The notes under the pieces were generated by a model. The model saw only the letters and a list, made by a program, of their open reading frames with translations, ran no database searches and was not told the origin of the DNA. Of a stretch of DNA of 64,000 nucleotides, positions 16,601-24,457 are shown piece after piece. A program made the position numbers and the translations under genes. This DNA is from an uncultured Chloroflexota bacterium (GTDB lineage Bacteria > Chloroflexota > Anaerolineae > Anaerolineales > Anaerolineaceae), in the NCBI GenBank assembly GCA_902791025.1, contig CADATZ010000015.1:1-64000 (forward strand). Direction: 5' to 3'. How positions within the stretch are numbered: the stretch's first letter is position 1; every line of letters begins with the position of its first letter.

Positions 16601-17153
16601 CGGCGGAAGCTTCTATGGTCCGCGTGCAATTGCCATCAGTTCTGCGAATGTGGTTTATGTCTGTGATACCGGTTACAAGCGCATCATGGTTTATGACGAA
16701 AACGGAAACTTCATCCGCAAATTCGGTGTGTCCGGTATGGGCATGGGTGAGATGGACGAACCGGTGGGCATCGCACTGCTGGATGATGACCACCTGGCGG
16801 TCGCGGATACCTGGAACCAGCGGGTACAGGTTTTTGACGTCTCCGGCAAGGGACTGCAGGATGGTGTGACGCTGGTCTTTGATGTGAATGCCTGGTACAC
16901 ACAGTCATTGAACAATAAACCATACATCACAGGTTCAGTTGCTGCTAATGCCATTTTCGTGACGGACCCGGAAGGCAGTCTGATCCATCAGTATGATATG
17001 AGTGGGAAGCTGGTGCGCACCTGGAATGCGGATGGCGGCGACATTGACCATTTCTCCATGCCGACCGGCATTACTATGGGCCCCGATGGCTCGATCTGGG
17101 TGGCGGATACAGAAAACAACCGTATCAACAAGTTCATCCTGCCGCAGCAATAA
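13653..17153 (+). CDS. Agl23-like family-39 glycosyltransferase fused to an NHL beta-propeller
   Basis: 1166 residues. The N-terminal ~430 residues are a polytopic GT-C fold with the acidic motif MSHDEINH in the first loop and HGPFQFH after it, as in the TIGR03663 / Agl23 group (dolichol-phosphate-mannose type, flippase-associated). A cytoplasmic acidic linker (about 445-510) precedes more TM helices (about 515-675), then a soluble extracytoplasmic part. From about residue 880 come several NHL repeats (LQRPRNVAVSSDG, VYVADTWNNRIAKFD, VWVADTENNR-type) forming a propeller. It probably glycosylates lipid-linked or surface substrates outside the membrane, with the propeller binding the substrate. 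The domain combination is typical of Anaerolineae. Confidence 0.85.
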   Translation: MNEEKNTKIAWLDKPVMKAFPLFSWEKLILAVIIILAILSRFILIGSRVMSHDEINHVTPAYSLYQGNGYAHNPVTHGPFQFHMLALSYFLLGDSDFSSRVPAAAFSLAAVIFVLYAFRRYLGRVGTLLGGLFFLVSPYILYYGRYTRNEAFIELFAVLTFYAFFHYYEHRDNKSLYLLAVTTALQFTTKEVAYFYCAQLLLFCGFLFLRDLWKMPWGSTKQRANSATYFLVGVLFVLGALLAAMILPGETGKLPVLTLVLGAVGVLCILWMIIYTVRALSWKTIRTSPSFNIIVFLGALILPQLTAYPVHLIGWDPLDYSSSGILHTGIILAVFLVLSFAIGMWWNRSVFLKSAAAFYMIFVFFYTTVFTNIHGFFTGIIGGLGYWLSQQTVQRGGQPIYYYALIQLPVYEFAAIAGTILALVIAIKKRKFWTVPGDILSYEPEDEVIIIADEPELQTVEEIEETAEDVPVQPAAGELSDEVIEEFSETDDIADAAEQVEEEILLTSVAEEQGADKKLPILLFLLYWGITSLVAYSVAGEKMPWLTVHIAIPLALSASWGLGYLVEILPWKKLFSKDGMLGLLGMAVVVVALCGLVTVYNSIPLPFAGKDLEQLRATFRFAAVVIFLLAGILMVRHFWKQWRARTILEVFSLCIMAALITLQTRTAFVSSFINYDYPNELLVYAHGGPGSKVAFEMIEDLGIKTGMGKTIGVAYDNDTNYPYWWYLRDYTNKKYFGEDNPTRDLRNYDVITANTAKDSRLEPIVRDGYYRYEYIRLWWPNQDYFNLTPQRIFNSLTNPQMRSALFKIWLDRDYSEYAKVTGKTSLTRETWEPSSRMVMYIRKDLMNRIWTLGDGQMLNEPAAVKVDDEEALFTQLNPVLSIGSSGTGDGQLQRPRNVAVSSDGSRVYVCDSGNNRIQYFDQNGVYLGQWSGANGIRFSEPWGIAVDMKGNVYVADTWNNRIAKFDADGTFITEWRANDPSAPGGSFYGPRAIAISSANVVYVCDTGYKRIMVYDENGNFIRKFGVSGMGMGEMDEPVGIALLDDDHLAVADTWNQRVQVFDVSGKGLQDGVTLVFDVNAWYTQSLNNKPYITGSVAANAIFVTDPEGSLIHQYDMSGKLVRTWNADGGDIDHFSMPTGITMGPDGSIWVADTENNRINKFILPQQ

Positions 17154-17161
17154 AAAATATG

Positions 17162-17189
17162 GGGGACGGTTTCTCTTGGAACCGTCCCC
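17162..17189. terminator. GC-rich hairpin after the Agl23-NHL gene
   Basis: GGGGACGGTT (17162-17171) pairs perfectly with AACCGTCCCC (17180-17189) over an 8-base loop. There is no U-run after it, so termination is likely but not certain. The GGGGACGG core also resembles dispersed hairpin repeats elsewhere in the window. Confidence 0.6.
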
Positions 17190-17232
17190 TCAAAATGAAA
17201 TACTGAAAAGTTACAGTACATAAAGGCAAAAG

Positions 17233-17688
17233 ATGTTAAATATCTACTACGGGAACATGCCGGAAGCCATCTATAATACGAGTGTTTATTTTGATAACAC
17301 TTATGAGGATGAGTGGATCACCGATCCACTGACGGTCGCTATGATAAAGGACGTGGACAAATCGGATGTGGTCAGTCCTCATCTGATTGAGAGTCCTGTT
17401 CTCGGCGGTATCCCGGTGACCGGTATTTCCGGCGGTGTTAAAACGCTTATCCTGGTCAATCATGATACTTCCGGACATATTTTTAATGCCTCTACCTGCG
17501 GTGATAATTGCGCGAAGTGGCTGCTGAAAATCGGTGAAATGAAGGATGTTACGATCAACCTCCGCCATATGATGAAATTTAGTAAGCGGAAATTTACGAT
17601 ACGAGTTCTCAATAATGGTGTAATTGCTCATAATATGAACGATCTGATCGATTACGCAGGGGAATATGTCTGGAGGCCTTTAGCATGA
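17233..17688 (+). CDS. DUF4869 domain protein
   Basis: 151 residues spanning a whole DUF4869 domain. The recognisable parts are the start (LNIYYGNMPEAIYNTSVYFD), YEDEWITDPL near the N-terminus, DSPVLG-like ESPVLGGIPV, GGVKTLILV, and FNASTCGDNCAKWLLKI. The function of the family is unknown. It is characteristically encoded directly upstream of a P-loop ATPase, as here, where the next start codon overlaps its stop. The pairing suggests a two-gene accessory module, possibly regulatory or defensive. That is inference from genomic habit. Confidence 0.75.
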   Translation: MLNIYYGNMPEAIYNTSVYFDNTYEDEWITDPLTVAMIKDVDKSDVVSPHLIESPVLGGIPVTGISGGVKTLILVNHDTSGHIFNASTCGDNCAKWLLKIGEMKDVTINLRHMMKFSKRKFTIRVLNNGVIAHNMNDLIDYAGEYVWRPLA

Positions 17689-18668
17689 AAGGCTGCCATG
17701 AGATTGAAATACGGAACAATCGCTGCGTTTATAAACTTGCATTTGAGCGCAATCTTTCTGTAATCACCGGCGCAAGTGCTACAGGAAAAACGACGCTGGT
17801 CAATTTGATACGGAATTATGACCAGTATGGTGCTTCAAGCGGCATCTCTGTCAGGTGTGATAAGCGCTGCATGGTTTTGGATAATAATGCCTGGAAGCTT
17901 GTTCTTGAGAATACACATGACAGCATTGTTTTCATCGATGAAGGAAGGAGTTTTATTTCAACACCGGAATTTGCGGGTGCAGTGAAGAACTCTGACAATT
18001 ATTACGTCATCATTACCCGCGAAAATCTCTTTAATCTGCCAATCAGTGTTGAGGCAATTTATGGCCTGCATGGACGAAAATATTTTAACCTTAAAAAAAC
18101 ATACAACAGTTTGTATCGAATCTATCCGGAGCAGACGCAGGTAAATTCCACGACTCAGATCATTACGTAAGATTCCAATTCCGGTTTCCAGTTTTTTAAA
18201 GAGCTGCTGCGGAATTCAGGTATTAAATGTGTTTCTGCGGGCGGAAATTCCAATTTACTTTCCCTTATCCGGAAATTTCAGGATGAGGCTGTGCTTGTAA
18301 TTGCGGATGGAGCAGCTTTTGGTCCTATTATGGAAATGCTGACAGATTATCAGTTGAAATACGGGAATTCATTGACTTTGTATGTTCCGGAATCAATTGA
18401 ATGGCTAATTCTTTCTTCAGGGGTAGTTCCGGACAGTGAAATCAGCAAAATTCTTGAAGCTCCGTATGACTATATTGAAAGCAGCCAATATTTCAGCTGG
18501 GAGCGGTTTTTTACAGCTCTGTTGGTTGAAAAGACGAGTCACACATATTTGCAATATAATAAATCCGTGCTGAATAAGGCTTATCTGCAAGAGCATGAAA
18601 AAGAGTTGATATCAGCAGTATTACCGAAAGGGATTTTGCCTGTTGAAAGTAAAAACGACCGAGAGTAA
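17685..18668 (+). pseudogene. P-loop ATPase / Toprim-like gene interrupted by one in-frame stop
   Basis: The frame runs 161 codons from ATG 17685 to TAA 18168-18170 and then stays open in the same frame for 165 more codons to 18668. Part one has Walker A GASATGKTT (about residue 29) and Walker B SIVFIDEG. Part two starts DSNSGFQFFKELL and holds VLVIADGAAFG, resembling a Toprim domain; the TAA replaces the residue before DSNSG, where a Glu (xxTEDSNSG) would be expected. ATPase plus Toprim recalls OLD-family nucleases, though this protein is much smaller. A single GAA-to-TAA change is the simplest cause. It overlaps the DUF4869 gene by 4 bases. Confidence 0.7.
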
Positions 18669-18676
18669 TAACTTTT

Positions 18677-18713
18677 AACAAAAAAAGACCTTTTTCAAGG
18701 TCCTTTTTTGTTA
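18677..18713. terminator. Strong bidirectional terminator
   Basis: A stem of TAACAAAAAA..GACCTT with AAGGTCCTTTTTTGTTA around a TTTC loop. It is flanked by A- and T-runs and placed between the rightward ATPase gene and the leftward acyl carrier protein gene. Confidence 0.9.
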
Positions 18714-18731
18714 TAGATGTTGATAACCTGC

Positions 18732-18959
18732 TTATTTAGAAAGGAGCTTCACGACATCACCGACGGTTTTGATGCCGGTGGCATCGTCATCAGAGATGGT
18801 GACGTTGAATTTTTCACTGAAGCCATCGATGAGGAAGAACTGATCCATAGAATCGGCCTTCAGGTCTTCAATAAAGCGGGTTTCCGGCGTGATGTTGGCG
18901 CCGTCAATTTTCAGAACATCGCAAATAACACTTTTTACATCTTCAAAAACTGAATCCAT
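18732..18959 (-). CDS. acpP: Acyl carrier protein
   Basis: 75 residues. The phosphopantetheine attachment site is Ser37 in KADSMDQ, between helix I (VFEDVKSVICDVLKI) and the acidic helix II region. The protein is acidic and of normal length for a fatty-acid ACP. GGAGG-like AGGAAA sits upstream of the ATG. It stands alone, without fab genes beside it. The DSMD motif (rather than DSLD) is common in anaerobes. A second, more divergent ACP in the MBOAT cassette (31920) has DSFN, so the two probably serve different pathways. Confidence 0.85.
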   Translation of the reverse strand: MDSVFEDVKSVICDVLKIDGANITPETRFIEDLKADSMDQFFLIDGFSEKFNVTISDDDATGIKTVGDVVKLLSK

Positions 18960-19008
18960 ATTTCCTCCGGTTCAATATTGATGTGTTGGTTCCTATTTTA
19001 TCATAATT

Positions 19009-19139
19009 AGGGGATAGGATATAGAATATAGGGGATAGTGATTAGGCGCTAACAGAGGTTCGGTATCTTGTGACCGGTAGTTGGTGCCTGACCATTGATC
19101 ACTGTCCACTAATTCCTATCCCCTATCCCCTATTCCCTA
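19009..19139. repeat. GGGGATAGG word repeats in inverted arrangement
   Basis: AGGGGATAGGATATAGAATA at 19009 is mirrored by CTATCCCCTATCCCCTATTC at 19117-19137, with about 75 bp of unique sequence between. The right arm directly abuts the stop codon of the S41 peptidase gene (19140). Confidence 0.85.
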
Positions 19140-20891
19140 CTAATACAAATTATTGATATACTCCGTCAGAGCTTCAAGATCATAGAAATTTTTCGGTTTG
19201 CTGATGGTGTAATCCGGGCTGACACCGGTGTCAATATCATAGAATGAACCGTTCTTGAGGAATGACATACGGTAGGGACCGGAAATCTGGAACATTGAAC
19301 CCCAGGCAGTGGAGAGCGGCTGAACGATGCAGCTGCCGCCGCCGGAAGTGCGTCCCAAAACCGTCACCTTATCGGAAGCTTTGAAAGCTGCCGGAACCAG
19401 GTTGCCGCAGGAGAAGCTCACTGGTGAGATCATGACGAAAACGTTCTTATCATCCAGCACATCACCACTGTTGAATTTGCGGTCAAGATTGACATCCGCA
19501 CGATAGCTTGCGGTAGAAAGCGCACCGGTGAATGTATCTTTCACGCTGAACGGTGCATCTCCCAAAATCCAGCTCATCAGGAAAATCGCCGCATCTACCT
19601 GACCACCGATGTTGTTGCTGAGGTCGATCACCACATTTTCGATTGGGCTGTCTTTGCGATAGATGGCCTGGTGTGCATAAATGATAAGACCAATGGTATC
19701 CCAGGGTATGCTGTCAAGATCCGGCGCATCATAATACGATGCGGTATCCGTGCATGTGAATTTGTCAAAGATCAGATAAGCCGTGTTGCCGACTTCTTTG
19801 TAAATGTAGGGATCGTAGTTGACTTGTTCAAAGAATCCTTCTTCATAAAACGGTTCCCTTGCATTACTGTAGGTCATTACCGCATCATCCAACTTACGGG
19901 TAGCAGGTCCGGTAGTCCAGTCGACTTCTTTGGCCCCGGTCAGGTAGGAATAATTGACAAATTCAGAGTGCAGATCATCAAGATAAAAATCGATGAGTTT
20001 GTAAAGCATTTCATCAGCTTCCGCTGAAGTGCCCTGCTTGAATTCTTCGTCGATCGCATTCTGATAGAAGAACTGGTCAAAAGTTTTGATCTCATGAGGT
20101 CCTTTAAGACCGTAGAGGTTATCCAGAACGAAACAAAGCTCGTTATAACCGAACTCTGCCAGTTCCTTACTGCGTTCGCCGGGTTTTGCCTGATAATAAA
20201 GCTCACCCAGTTCCGTGAGTCCGTTGCTGACACTTCCGATCAAATTGCGGTTCGCAAGGATCAGACATTCACCATTGAAAAGAACAAAGGCGCGGATAAC
20301 GGGCGAAATCAGCAGGTCATTCATGGTCTGCAGGGGCATATAATATTTCCCGTCCTGCATGATCATGTCAATGTTATAAGAGGCAAGGTCGAGATTGACC
20401 GCATCGCCATAGCGGTCATGGGAGGCGTCCAGGTTGCGTTGGAACAAATCCGATTCACCTGCATCTGTGAATCCGCTGACGCTCAGCAGATCCAGCAGGG
20501 ATCCCTCTGTAGTACTGTGTATAAATGCATTGAAATCATCAAAGCCGATCGTTTTCTTGTCAAAATCGAACTGCATGTGATATTCATTCTCACGCACATA
20601 AGCCGCGTCTGTGCCTTCCGCGTTGAACATCAGGTCGTAGTGCATATCACCGGCCCATTCACGGATGATCTTGATCTGCAGCTCCATCCAGGATTCCAGC
20701 TCCACATAGGGCAGATCATCTACGCCATCCATGAAATACAGAGGGAACGACTCTTCAAAAACGTCATCGATCGTACCGTCATAGAATGTGTAGGTGCGTT
20801 CAACGATCTCATGAGTTTTGGCAGCATCCTGGGCGCATACACTCCCGGTCAGCAGCAAAACGGACAATAAAACCAGCAAAAATTTTTTCAT
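19140..20891 (-). CDS. Secreted S41-like (C-terminal-processing type) peptidase
   Basis: 583 residues with a signal peptide (cleavage after VCA-QDA at about 20). The C-terminal third is an S41 peptidase core: NVVIDLSNNIGGQ, then MISPVSFSCGNLVPAA with the presumed nucleophile Ser (SFSCGN), and GRTSGGGSCIVQPLS. The Lys of the classical Ser-Lys dyad (GKG in typical CtpA) is not at the expected site, where GGG is found. This is a recognised variant subgroup in anaerobes, and activity is uncertain. The N-terminal 300 residues are a large unclassified extracellular part. AAGGAGGAG precedes the ATG. It is probably exported. Confidence 0.75.
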   Translation of the reverse strand: MKKFLLVLLSVLLLTGSVCAQDAAKTHEIVERTYTFYDGTIDDVFEESFPLYFMDGVDDLPYVELESWMELQIKIIREWAGDMHYDLMFNAEGTDAAYVRENEYHMQFDFDKKTIGFDDFNAFIHSTTEGSLLDLLSVSGFTDAGESDLFQRNLDASHDRYGDAVNLDLASYNIDMIMQDGKYYMPLQTMNDLLISPVIRAFVLFNGECLILANRNLIGSVSNGLTELGELYYQAKPGERSKELAEFGYNELCFVLDNLYGLKGPHEIKTFDQFFYQNAIDEEFKQGTSAEADEMLYKLIDFYLDDLHSEFVNYSYLTGAKEVDWTTGPATRKLDDAVMTYSNAREPFYEEGFFEQVNYDPYIYKEVGNTAYLIFDKFTCTDTASYYDAPDLDSIPWDTIGLIIYAHQAIYRKDSPIENVVIDLSNNIGGQVDAAIFLMSWILGDAPFSVKDTFTGALSTASYRADVNLDRKFNSGDVLDDKNVFVMISPVSFSCGNLVPAAFKASDKVTVLGRTSGGGSCIVQPLSTAWGSMFQISGPYRMSFLKNGSFYDIDTGVSPDYTISKPKNFYDLEALTEYINNLY

Positions 20892-21071
20892 TTACTCCTC
20901 CTTGGGGCTATCCCTTTATGGGACATTACCCGGAAAACAGACTGAAAAATAATAACGAATTTGTACTTGTTCAAGATGAGGCAATGAACCTGTTTCCGTT
21001 GCCTTTGTACTGAATAGATTCACTAATTTATTATAATCGTAAACACATAATCAATATATGAACTCTGTACT

Positions 21072-21099
21072 TTGAACTTTTCACGTTATTTTGTATAAT
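21072..21099 (+). promoter_or_regulatory. Promoter for a leaderless hydrolase mRNA
   Basis: -35 TTGAAC (21072-21077), a 16-bp spacer and -10 TATAAT (21094-21099). The ATG at 21106 begins only 6 bases after the -10 box. Transcription would therefore start at, or within a base or two of, the start codon, and there is no room for a Shine-Dalgarno. Confidence 0.7.
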
Positions 21100-21105
21100 A
21101 TCATC

Positions 21106-21864
21106 ATGAAGAAGATGACAAAACAAAAGCGGTTATGGCTGTTTGTGATCCTGATCCTTCTGCTGTTGTCATTGGGAACAGTGATTTATGTCAATGATGA
21201 TTATACAGCCTCGGAGGAAGCTCTGTTGCTGCTTTCACAGGGCGTTCCCGAAATAATGATCAGCGAGGAGGCAAATCGGATCGTCTTTCGTCCGCCGAAT
21301 GTTTCTTCCGGTCTGATATTTTATCCTGGCGGGAAGGTTGATCATCGGGCATATACGCCATTAATGACGAAGCTGGCGGATCGGGGTTTTCTGTGTGTGT
21401 TGTTGAAAATGCCGTTGAAACTGGCTGTTTTTGTTCCGGATGCTGCGGAGAAGGTTATAGATGATTTTCCTGAAATCAGTAACTGGGTTATCGCCGGACA
21501 TTCACTTGGCGGCGTTGTGGCATCCTCTTACGCGGAAAAACACCCACAGCAACTGGATGGAGTCGTACTGCTGGCTTCTTATGCTGGTTCCGATTTACGA
21601 GAAAGCGGGCTAAAGGTTCTTTCCCTTTATGGCAGTGAAGACAAAGTGCTGAATTTAGAGAAATATCAGGATAATCGCTCCAAATTGCCTGTCGATGCTG
21701 TCGAATTCGTTATCGAGGGTGGAAATCATGCAGGTTTCGGCAGTTACGGACCGCAAAAAGGCGACGGACAGGCACAGATCACTTCGGATGAGCAAATCCG
21801 CATCACCGCGGAAAAAATTGCAGAAGTATATTGCCCTATACAGGATCCAGTTCCCGGGAAGTGA
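21106..21864 (+). CDS. Membrane-anchored alpha/beta hydrolase
   Basis: 252 residues from ATG 21106; an upstream in-frame TTG at 21091 overlaps the promoter and is rejected. One N-terminal TM helix (about 8-28) is followed by an alpha/beta-hydrolase domain of the Abhydrolase_5 type. It has FYPGGKVDHRAYTPL (oxyanion region), nucleophile elbow GHSLGG, acid region LYGSEDKVL and His in GGNHAGFG. The fold sits on the outer face of the membrane if the helix is an uncleaved signal anchor. The substrate is unknown. The AlkZ-related gene follows after 9 bases and is probably co-transcribed. Confidence 0.8.
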   Translation: MKKMTKQKRLWLFVILILLLLSLGTVIYVNDDYTASEEALLLLSQGVPEIMISEEANRIVFRPPNVSSGLIFYPGGKVDHRAYTPLMTKLADRGFLCVLLKMPLKLAVFVPDAAEKVIDDFPEISNWVIAGHSLGGVVASSYAEKHPQQLDGVVLLASYAGSDLRESGLKVLSLYGSEDKVLNLEKYQDNRSKLPVDAVEFVIEGGNHAGFGSYGPQKGDGQAQITSDEQIRITAEKIAEVYCPIQDPVPGK

Positions 21865-21873
21865 GGAAGAAGA

Positions 21874-22605
21874 ATGGCAAGTGATATAGATAGATGGATC
21901 ATGTACGGATTGCCGGATGAGGATCCGGAATGTGTTCATAATTTTGATGAAATGGCTGCGCTCATTGACCGTGTTGGATTTCTGCCGCTTTTCCGCAATG
22001 AGATCGAGGGCTTTTCTGTCGAAGAATATGCCAATCCCCGCTATTGGTGGAGCGGTGATCATGAGCGTGACCCCTGGGAATGGCGCAAGGAAGCTGCCAG
22101 ATCTCGTGAAATGGCCTACGGAAAATTTTTCGGCGGCAAAGCCGGGATGATCTCACTGGAGTGGTTGAAAACTTTTCTTTCGTACCGCCGTAACGGATAT
22201 GATTTCGAGTCTTTATGGTATGCCGGTCAGGCACAGCTTCGGCAGAAAAAGGTATTGGACTGCCTCACCGGTGTACCGGAAATGCCCGGCTGGCAGATCC
22301 GCCGCGAGGCCGGTTTTGGCAAAGGAGGAGAGAAAAACTTTGACGGGACGATGACTTCATTGGAGAATATGCTCTATGTTGTGATCAGTGATTTCCGGCA
22401 GAAGAAGAACAAATTCGGTCTTGATTACGGTTGGGAGGTTTCCGTCTACGCCCGTCCTGAAGAAATCTGGGGGGAGGCTTTCGTAAACGATTCCTATCGC
22501 CTCTCACCCTCCCGGGCTTATGATGAAATCTGCGATTGGATGGAAGAGCTCTACCCCGGTGTCTCAGAGCAGCAATTATCTGCGATGATTGGAAAAAGAA
22601 TTTAA
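21874..22605 (+). CDS. AlkZ-related protein
   Basis: 243 residues, soluble. Key stretches are FDEMAALIDRVGFLPLFRNE, YWWSGDHERDPWEWRK, GKFFGGKAGMISLEWL, GFGKGGEKNFDGTMT and VISDFRQKKNKFG. These match a family usually annotated as AlkZ-related (winged-helix proteins related to the DNA glycosylase AlkZ/YcaQ, which unhooks interstrand crosslinks). I recall that family from memory. Members of this branch are common in Clostridia and have no proven activity. GAGGAAGAAGA lies upstream. Its TAA stop is immediately followed by GGGATAGGATATAG repeats. Confidence 0.7.
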   Translation: MASDIDRWIMYGLPDEDPECVHNFDEMAALIDRVGFLPLFRNEIEGFSVEEYANPRYWWSGDHERDPWEWRKEAARSREMAYGKFFGGKAGMISLEWLKTFLSYRRNGYDFESLWYAGQAQLRQKKVLDCLTGVPEMPGWQIRREAGFGKGGEKNFDGTMTSLENMLYVVISDFRQKKNKFGLDYGWEVSVYARPEEIWGEAFVNDSYRLSPSRAYDEICDWMEELYPGVSEQQLSAMIGKRI

Positions 22606-22685
22606 GGGATAGGATATAGAAAATAGGGGATAGTGTATCAGTCTCAAACACTATCCCCTTATATCCTATATCCTATCCCCTATTT
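22606..22685. repeat. GGGGATAGGATATAG word repeats forming a large inverted repeat
   Basis: The left half begins GGGATAGGATATAGAAAATA and ends GGGGATAGTGT. The right half begins ACACTATCCCC and ends ATCCTATATCCTATCCCC. It fills the whole gap between the convergent AlkZ-related and GGDEF genes, touching the stop codon on the left and lying 1 base from the stop on the right. Confidence 0.9.
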
Positions 22686-22686
22686 A

Positions 22687-24171
22687 TTACCTGGAATCAT
22701 GCTTCCGGTGGGTTTCCCGCTTTTGAGTGTACATGTTGCGGTCAGCCTCATCGATGAGCTTTTTGATTGTTGTCTTGCTCAAATCAGGTGTATAGGCATA
22801 ACCGTAGGAAATGCTGACATTGCTCATTTTCTCGTATACCTGGAATTTGTCAATCATTTTCTGCAGAGACTGCGGCGTGCAGTCTTCAACGATGGCAGCA
22901 AATTCATCCCCGCCAAAACGATAACATTTTTCGCCGAAGCTGTCTGAAATGCAATTCGCTGCGGTACAAATCAGACGGTCTCCGGCAAGATGTCCGAGTG
23001 TATCATTGGTCTGTTTCAGGTAATTGACGTCAAACAACAGTACGGCCATGGGAGATTTGCGGTCCTCCAGCTCAAGGATATACCGTTCAAAGCTGTAGCG
23101 GTTCTGCAGATTGGTCAGCGCATCCGTTTCCGCGGCGGAGCGCAAAATGGCATCAAGCGCGTTGCGCCGTTTCAGAACATCATTATATGCTTCTGCAAGA
23201 ACAGTTACTTCTTTGAAGCCTTCTTGCTCATCCAGCGGTTCACCGGTCGGGATCTGTTTGGTAAATTTACCAAGAGGGTTCAGGATCCAGCGGTAAAGCA
23301 TCACAAACGTGATGACCAAAATGACAATGATAGTAGCTGTGGTGATCCACATGACTGAGCGCAGTCTGCTGATCACAGCTGACATTTCTCCTGCTTTTGC
23401 CTGGGCAGCGCCCTGGATCATGCCGATTACCTGCCCTACTTTTGCATTTACCTGTCCTCTGTTATTCGTATATTCTCTATCAAGGAATAGTGCTCGGGAC
23501 AGATTTTCCCGCTGTTCATCTGTCATCGACGACTCTTCAGCGGTAAGGGCCGGAAGCGGGATCTGATTGAGTGGTTCAATGTCCGGAATCGGATAAACAC
23601 TGCTCATCAGAGCTAAAGAATGGAGCTGAGTCTCGATCATGTAATCAGAACTTGTATTCGCCTCTGCAAGCAATCCTTTTACCGGATCACTGACATCGTA
23701 GGTTTTAAAATTCTGTAGAACTTGTTCGCCGCGATGATTTGAGAAAAACGCTGCGGCATAAGTAAACAGAGGTGCATAATTTACTTCTCCGTTTTCTGTC
23801 TGCGGCATCAGAATATAGCTGCTTGCGGTTTCTGATAGCTGCATCGTATTGCCCATGAAGGATGATGCATCATTGGAATATATGCCTGCACTGCGCTGAG
23901 CCTGTGAAAGAGCACCGGTGTATCGGTTGATGGACATGATCAGGAAAATGATGATGATGTGAAGGATTGCCAAAATGATGATGACCGGGATAATGGCTTT
24001 ATTCGCGGAGATTTTATGCTTAGGCTTTTGTGCTTTATTGACAGGTGCGGCTTCTTTTTCCCCTACCTGCTGTTGCTTTATGCGGTTTGAATTCTCAAAA
24101 TCCTGCATCATCTGGACAAGTTTCTGTGCTATCGTTCCATGCGGCTTATAAATTGTCGTAGTATTTGTCAT
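22687..24171 (-). CDS. Membrane-bound diguanylate cyclase (GGDEF)
   Basis: 494 residues. The cytoplasmic N-terminus (about 1-55) is followed by TM1 (about 58-80), a ~190-residue extracytoplasmic helical sensor, TM2 (about 275-298), a short HAMP-like linker and a C-terminal GGDEF domain. The active-site loop YRFGGDEFAAI is intact, and FDVNYLKQTNDTLGHLAGD supplies the metal- and GTP-binding residues. I see no RxxD product-inhibition site five residues before GGDEF. It probably makes c-di-GMP in response to an external signal. GAGGGGAAAC precedes the ATG. An HD-GYP protein at 44779 could degrade the product. Confidence 0.9.
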   Translation of the reverse strand: MTNTTTIYKPHGTIAQKLVQMMQDFENSNRIKQQQVGEKEAAPVNKAQKPKHKISANKAIIPVIIILAILHIIIIFLIMSINRYTGALSQAQRSAGIYSNDASSFMGNTMQLSETASSYILMPQTENGEVNYAPLFTYAAAFFSNHRGEQVLQNFKTYDVSDPVKGLLAEANTSSDYMIETQLHSLALMSSVYPIPDIEPLNQIPLPALTAEESSMTDEQRENLSRALFLDREYTNNRGQVNAKVGQVIGMIQGAAQAKAGEMSAVISRLRSVMWITTATIIVILVITFVMLYRWILNPLGKFTKQIPTGEPLDEQEGFKEVTVLAEAYNDVLKRRNALDAILRSAAETDALTNLQNRYSFERYILELEDRKSPMAVLLFDVNYLKQTNDTLGHLAGDRLICTAANCISDSFGEKCYRFGGDEFAAIVEDCTPQSLQKMIDKFQVYEKMSNVSISYGYAYTPDLSKTTIKKLIDEADRNMYTQKRETHRKHDSR

Positions 24172-24397
24172 TTGTTTCCCCTCGTTTTGATGATTGAGTA
24201 GAGGCGCTTTTGATTTTTGTCAAAAGCCTGATAATTACAATTTTCGACAATATAAGTATAACAGAAAAAAATGGATTTTTTACACTTGTCAGAAAATTAT
24301 ACATATAACGATGGCAAGTGAATATTTATAACCATTTATAATATCTTTTCCTCGTAGATAAAACGCCCGGATTTTCAGTCACTAATAAAAGTTTTGA

Positions 24398-24403
24398 TAT
24401 AAT
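24398..24403 (+). promoter_or_regulatory. Extended -10 promoter before the dynamin-like gene
   Basis: TGATATAAT (TG at 24395-24396, TATAAT at 24398-24403) lies about 55 bp before the ATG at 24458. No good -35 is seen, consistent with an extended -10 promoter. It probably drives the dynamin-like GTPase and the downstream dnaG-rpoD unit. A small IR (24202-24229, CTTTTGATTTTTGTCAAAAG core) lies further upstream. Confidence 0.55.
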
Positions 24404-24457
24404 GATAAATTAAGCTATTTTTATTAAAGAAACAGACTCTGCGGGAGATAAGAGAAC

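Noticed and set aside
24202..24229. Inverted repeat upstream of the GGDEF gene considered as a c-di-GMP riboswitch
   Set aside because: Only a simple AT-rich hairpin (CTTTTG-N-CAAAAG); none of the conserved GEMM bases are present.
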